From positions 1 to 46,457 of the forward strand of contig JAVMKL010000028.1 in assembly GCA_031732875.1 (NCBI GenBank): 46,457 nucleotides of DNA, in the 5' to 3' direction. The notes under the pieces were generated by a model. That model was not told the origin of the DNA. It searched no databases and saw nothing but the letters and a program-made list of their open reading frames with translations. Shown piece after piece: positions 25,035 to 32,856 of this stretch. The stretch is from JAVMKJ01 sp031732875. GTDB taxonomy: Bacteria > Pseudomonadota > Gammaproteobacteria > Competibacterales > Competibacteraceae. A program made the position numbers and the translations under genes. Numbering within the stretch: the stretch's first letter is position 1; every line of letters starts with the position of its first letter.

Positions 25035-26549
25035 CTAACCCTCTCCCAGAGGGAGAGGGAATGCTTCGTTCCGGACGGTTCCATCCGCATCCCGCACCAA
25101 GCAGTCAACTATCATCCCTCTCTCTTCCTCCACCAACTCAACACACAGCGGCATCCGACCGAGAGCGTGAGTGGCACAGGACAGACAGGGATCGTAAGCC
25201 CGCACCGCCACCTCGATCTGGTTCAGCAATGGCTCGGTCAGCTCCCTGCCGTCCAGATAGCGTTCCGCCACCTGGCGGATGGATTCGTTCATCGCCTGGT
25301 TGTTGTTGGTGGTGGACACGATCAGGTTGGCCTTCTCGATCAACCCGTCCTCGTCGATGCGGTAATGGTGGAACAGCGTGCCGCGCGGGGCCTCGATCAC
25401 GCCGATGCCCTCCCGCGCCATATCGCCGCGCGTCACCCGCTCATCGCCGAAAATATCAGGATCGAGCAGTAGTTCCTGGATCGCCTCGGCGGCGTGCAAC
25501 AACTCGATCATCCGCGCCCAGTGATAGGCCAGCGTGAGGTGAACCGGTTGGCCCTCGCCCAGCGCCATGAATTCCCGCCGCTCTTCCTCGGCCAGGGGCG
25601 TGGGGATGAAGTCGCAGTTGTTGATCCGGGCCAGCGGCCCCACCCGATACCAGCCCCTGTCTGGTCCCAGCGAGTTGATAAACGGAAATTTCATGTAGCT
25701 CCACGGCTTGACCTGTTCGCGGATCACCTGGGCATAGCGCCGATAGTCGAGATGGTCGAACAGGATCTCGCCGCTGTCGTTCCGGGCGCGCAAGCCGCCG
25801 TGGTACAGATCCAGCGCCCCGTCGGCGCGAATCAGGCTGAGGTAGTTGGAACGGATGGTGGCGAAATGGGTGAAATAACCGGGATTGAGGGCATAGGCCT
25901 GTTTGATCAGCTTCAGAATGTTGCGGCCCCACTGGATCATCAGATCGAGATCGGCCAGCAGGTAATTGCGTTCCTGCAAGGTGAGGGCCTTGTTGACTCC
26001 GCCGGGCACGTTGCCGGTGCCATGCACGCGCTTGCCAGCGGTCACCCGGATCACCTCCTGGCCGTACTTGCGCAGGCGCACGCCCTGGCGGGCGATGTCG
26101 GGATAATCGGCCATCACCCCGCCGACGTTGCGACGGGCGACCTCTGCGTCGAACTCGAACAGGAAATCCGGCGAGGCCAGGTGGAAGAAATGCACCGCGT
26201 GCGATTGCAGGGTCTGGCCATAGTGCATCAGCCGGCGGATTTTCTCGGCGGTCGGGGTAATCTCGTGCGCCCCGACCAGTTGATCCACCGCCTTGGAGGC
26301 CGCCAGGTTATGACTGACCGGACAAATCCCGCACAGACGCTGCACCACCACCGGCACCTCCCAATAGGGCCGGCCCTGGATGAATTTCTCGAAGCCGCGA
26401 AATTCGACAATGTGCAACCGTGCCTGGCGGATGTGATGGTCCCGGTCCGTTAGCAGCGTGACCTTGCCGTGACCCTCGACCCGGCTGAGGGGATCGATGG
26501 CGACCCGACACAGATATTCCGGCTGAGCCGCCGTTTCCAGTGTGCTCAT
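25035..26549 (-). CDS. hoxH: NAD-reducing [NiFe] hydrogenase large subunit HoxH
   Basis: This 504-residue subunit carries the Ni-Fe active site of a bidirectional group 3d hydrogenase in the cytoplasm. The N-terminal ligand motif is RLCGICPVSHNLAASKA. The C-terminal one is DPCLSCATH, after which HoxW should cut. The predicted propeptide is 43 residues, clearly longer than the roughly two dozen I recall for Ralstonia HoxH. Its last residues (AFPLPLGEG) are encoded by the palindromic repeat that also gives the stop codon. It follows hoxY by 12 bp. Confidence 0.97.
   Translation of the reverse strand: MSTLETAAQPEYLCRVAIDPLSRVEGHGKVTLLTDRDHHIRQARLHIVEFRGFEKFIQGRPYWEVPVVVQRLCGICPVSHNLAASKAVDQLVGAHEITPTAEKIRRLMHYGQTLQSHAVHFFHLASPDFLFEFDAEVARRNVGGVMADYPDIARQGVRLRKYGQEVIRVTAGKRVHGTGNVPGGVNKALTLQERNYLLADLDLMIQWGRNILKLIKQAYALNPGYFTHFATIRSNYLSLIRADGALDLYHGGLRARNDSGEILFDHLDYRRYAQVIREQVKPWSYMKFPFINSLGPDRGWYRVGPLARINNCDFIPTPLAEEERREFMALGEGQPVHLTLAYHWARMIELLHAAEAIQELLLDPDIFGDERVTRGDMAREGIGVIEAPRGTLFHHYRIDEDGLIEKANLIVSTTNNNQAMNESIRQVAERYLDGRELTEPLLNQIEVAVRAYDPCLSCATHALGRMPLCVELVEEERGMIVDCLVRDADGTVRNEAFPLPLGEG
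25039..25059. repeat. REP-like palindrome at the hoxH/hoxW junction
   Basis: Nine-base arms CCCTCTCCC and GGGAGAGGG surround AGA, with the conserved-looking flank CCCTCACCCTAA on the left side. The element encodes the last residues of HoxH, its stop codon and the proposed GTG of hoxW. Related elements occur at 42886-42915 and 42961-42994. Confidence 0.85.
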
Positions 26550-26561
26550 GGCACGCCTCGT

Positions 26562-27104
26562 TCAATCGTAGTGAATCTGGGTGTAGGACAGCGCGAGCGG
26601 CTGGCCCGACAGCAACTGGCTGACGAAGGTCCAGATCGCATCCGCCGACGGTGGGCAACCGGGCAGAAAGTAGTCGATCTTGACCACCTCGTGCACCGGA
26701 TGCACCTGGTCCAGCAGCAGTGGGATTTCCGGATCGTTGGGAATCTGGGGATTGACCAGACCGATCCCGCGCAGGTAGGACTCTTCCAGACAGTCCTTGA
26801 GATCGTACTGGTTACGCATCGCTGGGACGCCACCGTTCAGCGCGCAGGCGCCGATAGCCACCAGAATCTTGCAGCGCGCCCGGAATTCCATCAGCACGTG
26901 GACATTCTCGGCGTTGCAGACTCCACCCTCGATCAGGCCGAGATCGCACGTACCCAGTTCCTTGATGTCGGTCAGCGGGCTGCGGTCAAGCTCCAACCGC
27001 TCGGCCAGATCGAACAGCCGTTCGTCCAGATCGAGCAGGGACATGTGGCAGCCGAAGCAGCCAGCCAGCGAACAGGTCGCGATCTTGAGTTTCGGTTCAA
27101 TCAT
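26562..27104 (-). CDS. hoxY: NAD-reducing hydrogenase small subunit HoxY
   Basis: This 180-residue subunit carries the [4Fe-4S] cluster next to the active site. Its cysteines are in CSLAGCFGCHMSLLD, EGGVCNAEN, IGACALNGG and LPGCPPSADAIW. There is no Tat signal peptide, consistent with a cytoplasmic enzyme. ATG 27104 is chosen, 8 bp inside the hoxU end, because upstream in-frame sequence is only the hoxU gene in another frame. It works as the HoxHY module. Confidence 0.96.
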   Translation of the reverse strand: MIEPKLKIATCSLAGCFGCHMSLLDLDERLFDLAERLELDRSPLTDIKELGTCDLGLIEGGVCNAENVHVLMEFRARCKILVAIGACALNGGVPAMRNQYDLKDCLEESYLRGIGLVNPQIPNDPEIPLLLDQVHPVHEVVKIDYFLPGCPPSADAIWTFVSQLLSGQPLALSYTQIHYD

Positions 27105-27837
27105 GGCGGCGCCCTCCCCTGCTTTCGGCCAGCGCCGCCACGTCGCCCACCACGCTGATCGGCTTGCGGTCGTAGAGCCGCTGGCCGATGGGAATCTCAT
27201 AACCCCGATGCTTGATCAGAATCGCCCCAGTCGGACAGACCTGGGCGGCCTTGTCGGTAATGCTGAAATCGGTGGCGCCCAGCTTGCCGGACGGCGTGTT
27301 GACGACCAGATGCGCCTGGATGCCCCGCCCCTGCACGGCAAAGACATTCTTGCCGTCCACATCGCGGCTGGCCCGGACGCACAGCTCGCACAGAATGCAG
27401 CGGTTGAAATCGATCACGGCCCCGGGATGGGAGGCATCCACCGGCCGGCGCGGATAGAAATGGGTGTAATGTGGCGCCAGCATGCCGACGTAATAGGCCA
27501 CCGCCTGCAACTGGCAGGCCCCGCTCTTCTCGCAGGCCGGGCAGACGTGGTTGCCTTCCACGAACAGCATCTGGAGGATGCCGCGGCGGATTTCGCGCAG
27601 TTCCCCGGTCTCGCTTTGCACGGTCTGGCCGGCTGCTGCGGGGGTGGCACAGGCCGCCTGCACCCGACCGTTGACCTTGACCAGGCAGACCCGGCAACTG
27701 CCGTGGGGGGCGAATTCCGGATTGAAGCACAGATGCGGGATGTAGAGGCTGGCGGCCAGCGCGGCGGTCATGATGGTCTGACCATCCTCGAACGGCACCC
27801 GCCGTCCGTCGAGCGTAAAACTCTGCTCTCCGTTCAT
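27097..27837 (-). CDS. hoxU: NAD-reducing hydrogenase diaphorase subunit HoxU
   Basis: This 246-residue NuoG-like electron-transfer subunit begins with a [2Fe-2S] ferredoxin domain (HLCFNPEFAPHGSCRVC and AACATP). Next comes the His-Cys [4Fe-4S] motif HVCPACEKSGACQLQ, then CILCELC with VCPTG for a further [4Fe-4S] cluster. It carries electrons between HoxF and HoxY. Its ATG overlaps the hoxF stop by 4 bp, and it overlaps hoxY by 8 bp. Confidence 0.96.
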   Translation of the reverse strand: MNGEQSFTLDGRRVPFEDGQTIMTAALAASLYIPHLCFNPEFAPHGSCRVCLVKVNGRVQAACATPAAAGQTVQSETGELREIRRGILQMLFVEGNHVCPACEKSGACQLQAVAYYVGMLAPHYTHFYPRRPVDASHPGAVIDFNRCILCELCVRASRDVDGKNVFAVQGRGIQAHLVVNTPSGKLGATDFSITDKAAQVCPTGAILIKHRGYEIPIGQRLYDRKPISVVGDVAALAESRGGRRHD

Positions 27838-29651
27838 GGCATCGTCCCCAGCAACAGTTCCTCTTCACGCAAATAGGCGCCTGGATCGCTGCGGCCCGTC
27901 AATTGCCGGGCCTGTTCCAGCGCCGCATCCAAATCAAAGGCCGGCTCGAAGGTGGTGGACCGCAACCGTCGCTCCCAGACCTCCGGAAACTGTTCGAAGC
28001 TGTCCAGCACCGGATTGGGCGCGGTCTGACCCAACCCGCAATGACAAGCCACCTGCATGATCCGCCCCAGCCTGCACATCTCCTCAAGATCGTAGCGGGT
28101 GCCGTGTCCGGTATGCACCTTGACCACCAGATCGCGCATCAGCGAGGTACCGACCCGGCAGGGCGTGCAGAAGCCGCAGCTTTCATGGACGAAGAAATGG
28201 GCGAAATTGCGGACGCCATCGAGAATGTCACGCCGGTGACTGAACACCATGAACGAACCGCCGGTGGCCAAGTCCTCGAAGCAGATGCGCCGATCGAACT
28301 GGCGGGCGGAAATCATGTGCCCGGCCGGACCGGCCATCTGGATGCCTTGAGCGTCCAGGGCGCCACAATCCTCCAGCACCCGCCGCACGGTGACGCCGAA
28401 CGGATACTCGTAGATGCCGGGCCGCTCGCAGTCGCCGCTGAGGCTGAGCAGCTTGGTACCCTTGGACTCCGCCGTGCCCCGGCTGGCGAACCAGTCGCCG
28501 CCCTCCACCGCGATCTTGGCCGTCGCGGCGAAGGTCTCGACATTGTTGACCACCGTAGGCTTATTGAGATAGCCGTGGGTGGTCGGAAACGGGGGACGGA
28601 TGCGCGGCACACCGTGTTTGCCTTCCAGCGATTCGATCAAGGCCGATTCCTCGCCGCAGACGTAGGCGCCAGCGCCGAGGTGGATGTCGATGTCGAAATC
28701 AAAGCCCGGCTCGCCCAGAATGCCCTCGCCCAGCAGATCTACCTCGCGGCGACGTTGCAGGTGCGCCTGGAGCGATGGCAGCAAGTAGCGGTACTCGCCG
28801 CGCAGATAGACGAAACCCTGGCGGGCGCCGATCACCCGCCCGCACAGGGTCATGCCCTCGAACACCAGATCGGCGAAATCCTGCATCAGCACCCGGTCCT
28901 TGAAGGTGCCCGGCTCGCCCTCGTCGGCGTTGCAGACCACGTATTTCACCTCGCCCGGCGCGTTGCGGCAGGACATCCACTTGGCGGCCGACTTGAAGCC
29001 GGCGCCGCCCTGGCCGCGCAGGCCGGATTTGACCATCTCCGCCAGGATCGCCTCCGGACCGCGTTTCAACACCGCCCGCAGCGCCGAACCGTCGGCGAAA
29101 TGCCGCCCCAGCAGAATGTCCGCGCGGCGGATGTTGCTGGCGACTTCGAAGAACTCATGCGGCCATTGCGCCAACGGCGTTTGGCTGTTGACCAGATCTA
29201 CGATCCGGTCCAGTCGGGGCTGGTCGAGACGGGTGAGCGCGTAGCCGTTCACCAGCGCCGCCGGACCCTGGTCGCACATCCCGGTGCAGGAGGTGGTGCC
29301 GACCGTGACCAACCCGTCGGTGCGGGTTGCATTGATCGCAATCCCCAGCCGGTCGCACAGATGGTGCAGCAGCTCGCGGTTGCCGAGCATCCGGTCGGTG
29401 ATGTTGTCGCTGAACAGGATGTCGTAGGAACCGCGGGGGGAGGTATAAAGGAAGGAATAGAATTCGGCGACGCCGCGGACCTTCGCCGGCGAAATGCCGA
29501 GTTCTTCGGCGACCCCCTCCAGGGCCTCGGGCGGGAGCCAAGTCAGGCTGTCCTGCACGTCGCGCAGGATTTGCAGCAACCGGGTCGCCATGCCGCCGTG
29601 GCGCTGGACGATATCGTGGATCGTCCGGAAGAGTGCGTCGGATTCCGCCAT
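27834..29651 (-). CDS. hoxF: NAD-reducing hydrogenase diaphorase subunit HoxF
   Basis: This 605-residue flavoprotein binds NAD and FMN and exchanges electrons with the hydrogenase module. The N-terminal 150 residues are NuoE-like (SCTGMCDQGPAAL), with fewer cysteines than NuoE. The NuoF-like part has RGQGGAGFKSAAKW (NAD site), CNADEGEPGTFKDR (FMN) and GAGAYVCGEESALIESLEG. The [4Fe-4S] motif is ESCGFCTPCRVG with a later C in ACHCGLG. ATG 29651 follows GGAGGT at a good distance. Length matches Ralstonia HoxF (about 602). It is the first gene of hoxFUYHW. Confidence 0.96.
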   Translation of the reverse strand: MAESDALFRTIHDIVQRHGGMATRLLQILRDVQDSLTWLPPEALEGVAEELGISPAKVRGVAEFYSFLYTSPRGSYDILFSDNITDRMLGNRELLHHLCDRLGIAINATRTDGLVTVGTTSCTGMCDQGPAALVNGYALTRLDQPRLDRIVDLVNSQTPLAQWPHEFFEVASNIRRADILLGRHFADGSALRAVLKRGPEAILAEMVKSGLRGQGGAGFKSAAKWMSCRNAPGEVKYVVCNADEGEPGTFKDRVLMQDFADLVFEGMTLCGRVIGARQGFVYLRGEYRYLLPSLQAHLQRRREVDLLGEGILGEPGFDFDIDIHLGAGAYVCGEESALIESLEGKHGVPRIRPPFPTTHGYLNKPTVVNNVETFAATAKIAVEGGDWFASRGTAESKGTKLLSLSGDCERPGIYEYPFGVTVRRVLEDCGALDAQGIQMAGPAGHMISARQFDRRICFEDLATGGSFMVFSHRRDILDGVRNFAHFFVHESCGFCTPCRVGTSLMRDLVVKVHTGHGTRYDLEEMCRLGRIMQVACHCGLGQTAPNPVLDSFEQFPEVWERRLRSTTFEPAFDLDAALEQARQLTGRSDPGAYLREEELLLGTMP

Positions 29652-29913
29652 GACCACCTCCATTCTCGACGGGCCGATCCGGCATGGTGGGGCGCGGATG
29701 GCGTTTGTGGGCAGACCGCTAAACCACGATGAGAAATCATACCTCAAACCGGACAATAAGGCTTTATTTTCGTAAGGATTAAATTCCACCCGCGCCGAAC
29801 GGCCCGCCTGGAACCCATCCCGGTCGAACCGGGATCAAACGCTATGGCGTTGCGGTCGTATTGCAGGCAGAATTTCACAGTTTATTGTCAACAACCGGAG
29901 ATGCGACGCTCTC
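29652..29913. promoter_or_regulatory. divergent intergenic region between hoxF and the L,D-transpeptidase gene
   Basis: This 262-bp gap must hold the hox operon promoter and that of the plus-strand gene. I see AT-rich stretches around 29730-29780 but no convincing sigma54 (-24/-12) or sigma70 pair for hox. Confidence 0.4.
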
Positions 29914-31173
29914 ATGCCGAGCCCATTCCTGAATCGACTTAACTGGCTGCTGCTGGGCTGGTTGATTGCCAGCGCCGCGCAAGCGACGGTCTATCCCCTG
30001 CCCCCGCCCGACACGGACGTGATCGGCCAGGTCAGAGTCATCTACGCGACCAAGGACGATACGCTGGTCGATATTGCCCGCCAGCACGGCTTGGGCTACG
30101 ACGAGATCGTCCACGCCAACCCCGGGGTGGATCGCTGGGCGCTCGGCGAGGGCACCCCGATCGTGTTGCCGACCCGGTTCATCCTGCCCGACACTCCACG
30201 GGAAGGAATCATTCTCAACATCGCGGAGATGCGGCTGTATTACTACCCCAAAGCCAACCCTGGCGAAGAGCGGGTGGTGGTCACCTATCCGGTGAGCATC
30301 GGCCGCATGGACTGGAAGACCCCGCTGGGCTTGACCAAGGTGGTCGCCAAGGACATCGATCCACCCTGGCGGCCACCGGCTACGATCAAGGCCGAACACG
30401 CCGCCGAGGGCGACATCCTGCCGGATGTGGTTCCGGGCGGTCCGGACAATCCACTAGGCCGTTTCGCGATGCGTTTGGGTGTGCCCGGCTACCTGATCCA
30501 CGGCACCAACAAACCCTATGGCATCGGCATGCGGGTGACGCATGGCTGCGTGCGGATGTACCCGGAGGATATCGAACGGCTGTTTGGGATGGTACCGGTC
30601 GGTACGCCGGTCCGCCTCCTCGACCAGCCGGTGAAAGTCGGCCGGCTGAACGGCGTCCTGTTCCTGGAGTCGCACGAACCCCTGGAGGAAGACAATATCC
30701 CGATCAAGGTCACCCTGGAACAAGCTCGACAGGCCGTGATCGCCAAGACCGGCCCCGACATGCCGGGCGTCGATCAGGCGGCACTGGAAGTGGCGGTGGA
30801 ACAGCTCAGCGGCATTCCCGTCTCGATTTCCACTTCCGTCCCCTACCCGGTCGCTCAACCGGCCAGTCCGTCAGTCGGACCCGCGACCGATTATCCGGTC
30901 GCCAACCGGACGCCGATCCCTTACCCACCGTCCACCTATAACAACTCCCTACCCGCCCCGGCTTACCGACCCACCCCCGCGACACCACCCGGGTATGGTT
31001 CTTCCTACGGCAATCCGGCGGCCTACCCGCCTCCTTATCCTCCGGCTTCCACACGACCCGCCTATCAGGGCAACCCGGCGCCCTATCCCAGCTCCGTTCC
31101 ACCCCTCGCTCGACCATCCACCAGTAACCCGGCGCTCGAGCCACCCGTTCTTCCGCCGCCAAGCCGGCTTTGA
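29914..31173 (+). CDS. LysM and YkuD-domain L,D-transpeptidase
   Basis: This 419-residue exported enzyme begins with a signal peptide (LLLGWLIASAAQA). A LysM-like repeat follows at about residues 40-90 (VIYATKDDTLVDIARQHGL). The YkuD catalytic domain comes next, with HGTNKPYGIGMRVTHGCVRM holding the His and the active Cys. The last 140 residues are Pro/Tyr/Ser-rich and probably disordered, which is unusual. The ErfK/YbiS/YcfS group attaches Lpp to peptidoglycan. With a Lpp-like gene immediately downstream on the other strand, that role is the best guess; 3-3 cross-linking is the alternative. Confidence 0.92.
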   Translation: MPSPFLNRLNWLLLGWLIASAAQATVYPLPPPDTDVIGQVRVIYATKDDTLVDIARQHGLGYDEIVHANPGVDRWALGEGTPIVLPTRFILPDTPREGIILNIAEMRLYYYPKANPGEERVVVTYPVSIGRMDWKTPLGLTKVVAKDIDPPWRPPATIKAEHAAEGDILPDVVPGGPDNPLGRFAMRLGVPGYLIHGTNKPYGIGMRVTHGCVRMYPEDIERLFGMVPVGTPVRLLDQPVKVGRLNGVLFLESHEPLEEDNIPIKVTLEQARQAVIAKTGPDMPGVDQAALEVAVEQLSGIPVSISTSVPYPVAQPASPSVGPATDYPVANRTPIPYPPSTYNNSLPAPAYRPTPATPPGYGSSYGNPAAYPPPYPPASTRPAYQGNPAPYPSSVPPLARPSTSNPALEPPVLPPPSRL

Positions 31174-31216
31174 CGGCAATAAAAAACCCCGCATCGCGGG
31201 GTTTTTTATTGCCGTC
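31172..31216. terminator. bidirectional rho-independent terminator
   Basis: This is a perfect inverted repeat with 21-bp arms and a 3-nt ATC loop. The core CCCCGC/GCGGGG is flanked by A and T tracts, so it works in both directions. It separates the plus-strand L,D-transpeptidase (whose stop it contains) from the minus-strand Lpp-like gene. Confidence 0.92.
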
Positions 31217-31228
31217 GGGGATTCTGGC

Positions 31229-31444
31229 TTATTTGTACATCGACTTCTTGAACATGCTGTTGAGCTTTTGCTCGGTCGCCATGCTCATGGACTTGGCTTC
31301 GTTGGCGGTATCCAGCGCCTGACGGGCCATGGCCTTAGCTTCGTTGGCATCGTTCTGCACTTTTTGCAGATCGCTGGTGCTGGCGCAACCAACGGTCAAA
31401 CCGGCGATCAGGGCCAGCGCGGAAATCTTGGTCAAGGTCTTCAC
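31229..31444 (-). CDS. Lpp/OprI-like murein lipoprotein
   Basis: This 71-residue protein has a lipoprotein signal ending in LTVGCAS (lipidated Cys at residue 20). A heptad-repeat helix follows (LQKVQNDANEAKAMARQAL), and the C-terminus is SMYK. The final lysine is the residue that E. coli Lpp uses for covalent linkage to peptidoglycan. Length and layout match Lpp and OprI. The start is GTG 31444 behind GAGGAG at 8 nt. Flanking L,D-transpeptidases support a tethering role. Confidence 0.88.
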   Translation of the reverse strand: MKTLTKISALALIAGLTVGCASTSDLQKVQNDANEAKAMARQALDTANEAKSMSMATEQKLNSMFKKSMYK

Positions 31445-31541
31445 GGATTCAACTCCTCTGTATCATTTAAACAAGGCAACATGCCGGACAATGATACTGT
31501 TGTCTCGGCACAACCAATATTGTCGCAACACAACAAAACCT

Positions 31542-31570
31542 AATATAACGGAATTCCGAATTGCGGACAA
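31542..31570 (-). promoter_or_regulatory. sigma70-type promoter of the Lpp-like gene
   Basis: TTGTCC (31570-31565) and TATATT (31547-31542) are 17 bp apart on the minus strand. They lie in a locally AT-rich stretch, giving a leader of about 90 nt before the GTG start. It begins just after the stop of the upstream L,D-transpeptidase gene. Confidence 0.6.
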
Positions 31571-31588
31571 TTCCGAAAAGTGATCGTA

Positions 31589-32203
31589 TCAACGAATCTC
31601 CACCCGCATACCCTTTCTCACCCAAGGTCTGAGTGCGTCGATTTGCCGATTATCCAGTGCCACGCACCCACTCGTCCAATCGATGCCGGCGCCCTGCACG
31701 CCCGGATTGCCGGCGCCGACACCATGAATGCCGATCTGCCCGCCCAGCGGCGTATCCTGCGGCGGGGTATGGCCATTGCTCCAAGCCGCGCGGATGCGCG
31801 CGTAGGTCAGCGCGTCGATCCGGTGCTCCCGCAAGGCCCGTTCGGCATAGTCGGGGTTGGGGTAATCGAGACCGATGAAGGTCTTGAACCGGCTGTGATC
31901 GTTGATCCAGCCGACCCTGAACACGCCGAGCGGCGTCTTGTTGTCGCCGCGGCTGAATTTGACTCCGGCGCCGCTGCTACCCAAGGCGATCTGGTGGAAC
32001 ACTTCGACCGGTCGATTGCCCTGCATGACCATCAGCTTGTCGGCTTTGGTATCCACCAACAACCAGGGCTCGTTGGGTACCGCGCTTCGGTTCGCATCCA
32101 CCGGTGGCGGCTGCCCCACCGTATCGACCGTGCTCTGGGCACAAGCGCCGATCAGCACCGCCAGCCCCCCGACAAGAACAACCCGCTTTCCGAACTCCCA
32201 CAT
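31589..32203 (-). CDS. L,D-transpeptidase-like (YkuD) putative lipoprotein
   Basis: This 204-residue protein has a signal peptide with a possible lipobox (VLIGAC, Cys at about residue 21). The YkuD domain begins PWLLVDTKADKLMVMQGNRP and contains the catalytic pair in IGIHGVGAG and DWTSGCVALDN. The usual SHGC is replaced by TSGC, as in the YafK-like branch. Members of that branch either cut or form links at meso-diaminopimelate, including release of Lpp from peptidoglycan in E. coli (LdtF/DpaA). It has its own promoter upstream and is adjacent to the Lpp-like gene. Confidence 0.85.
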   Translation of the reverse strand: MWEFGKRVVLVGGLAVLIGACAQSTVDTVGQPPPVDANRSAVPNEPWLLVDTKADKLMVMQGNRPVEVFHQIALGSSGAGVKFSRGDNKTPLGVFRVGWINDHSRFKTFIGLDYPNPDYAERALREHRIDALTYARIRAAWSNGHTPPQDTPLGGQIGIHGVGAGNPGVQGAGIDWTSGCVALDNRQIDALRPWVRKGMRVEIR

Positions 32204-32244
32204 ATCGATACATCCCGCTTCCGACCACTTGTCACCGGGCAGGA

Positions 32245-32273
32245 TTTATAGGACAACCCGGACGATGATGCAA
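32245..32273 (-). promoter_or_regulatory. sigma70-type promoter of the YkuD lipoprotein gene
   Basis: TTGCAT (32273-32268) and TATAAA (32250-32245) are separated by 17 bp on the minus strand, about 40 bp before the ATG at 32203. It marks the end of the long Srf-type gene array that precedes it. Confidence 0.6.
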
Positions 32274-32308
32274 GTTCGGACGCCCATGCGCGCTCGCCTT
32301 CGTTCGAA

Positions 32309-32518
32309 TCAGAATCGCGGCTCCAGAACCACCGTGCTCGGCAGGGAGTTGCCGATGAAGCCGTTCTCCCTGGCCTTGCGGTGCATTTCCATCACGGCGT
32401 GGGAATCGGGAGCCGTATCGCCCCCGAACGTCACCCTGGGCCGCAGGCGATACGGATGGAAAAATTTGACATGGCGTGCCATCCTCGCGGGAACGGCGGG
32501 ACAATCCTCACCGTTCAC
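32309..32518 (-). CDS. Small protein of unknown function, last gene of the Srf-type array
   Basis: This is a 69-residue reading frame with a GTG start that overlaps the preceding gene's stop (GTGA), which argues for translational coupling. The product has no signal peptide or membrane segment; a recognisable stretch is RPRVTFGGDTAPDSHAVMEM. Codon use looks like the neighbours, but I recognise no family. An internal ATG (MARHVKFFHPYRL) could be the true start. Confidence 0.5.
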   Translation of the reverse strand: MNGEDCPAVPARMARHVKFFHPYRLRPRVTFGGDTAPDSHAVMEMHRKARENGFIGNSLPSTVVLEPRF

Positions 32519-32847
32519 TCTTCGGCGCCCTGCGTCAACACCGCCAGCGCCGCCGGGGCGCAGGCTTCTCCAGCTAGGGCTTGCTCCAGCTCAGCGATGC
32601 GCCGGCGCAACCGTTCGTTGTCCGCCTCACGCCGGGCCCGCAGCGCAGCGCCATCAACCAGCCGGGCATCGGGTAACCGTGCGCCACCCGCCCAAGGACG
32701 GGGGGACGCGCCGGCGAACAGCCAGCCGGCCGCGATGCCGCACAGCAAAACCGCGGCCGCTGCCACGCCCCAAATCCAGGCACGCTGGTAGCGGGGAATC
32801 GCCGTTTCAGTCGGATATACCGTATATTGTGCGTTCCGCTCGATCAT
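32515..32847 (-). CDS. Small single-pass membrane protein with coiled coil
   Basis: This 110-residue protein has a cytoplasmic N-terminus of about 22 residues, one membrane helix (WIWGVAAAAVLLCGIAAGWLF) and then a charged helix (RREADNERLRRRIAELEQAL), a likely coiled coil in the periplasm. A cysteine is near the C-terminus. It starts 9 bp after the stop of the 657-residue protein and overlaps the next gene by 4 bp. Family unknown; the layout suggests an accessory subunit of the same envelope complex. Confidence 0.65.
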   Translation of the reverse strand: MIERNAQYTVYPTETAIPRYQRAWIWGVAAAAVLLCGIAAGWLFAGASPRPWAGGARLPDARLVDGAALRARREADNERLRRRIAELEQALAGEACAPAALAVLTQGAEE

Positions 32848-32856
32848 GGGGTTTTC

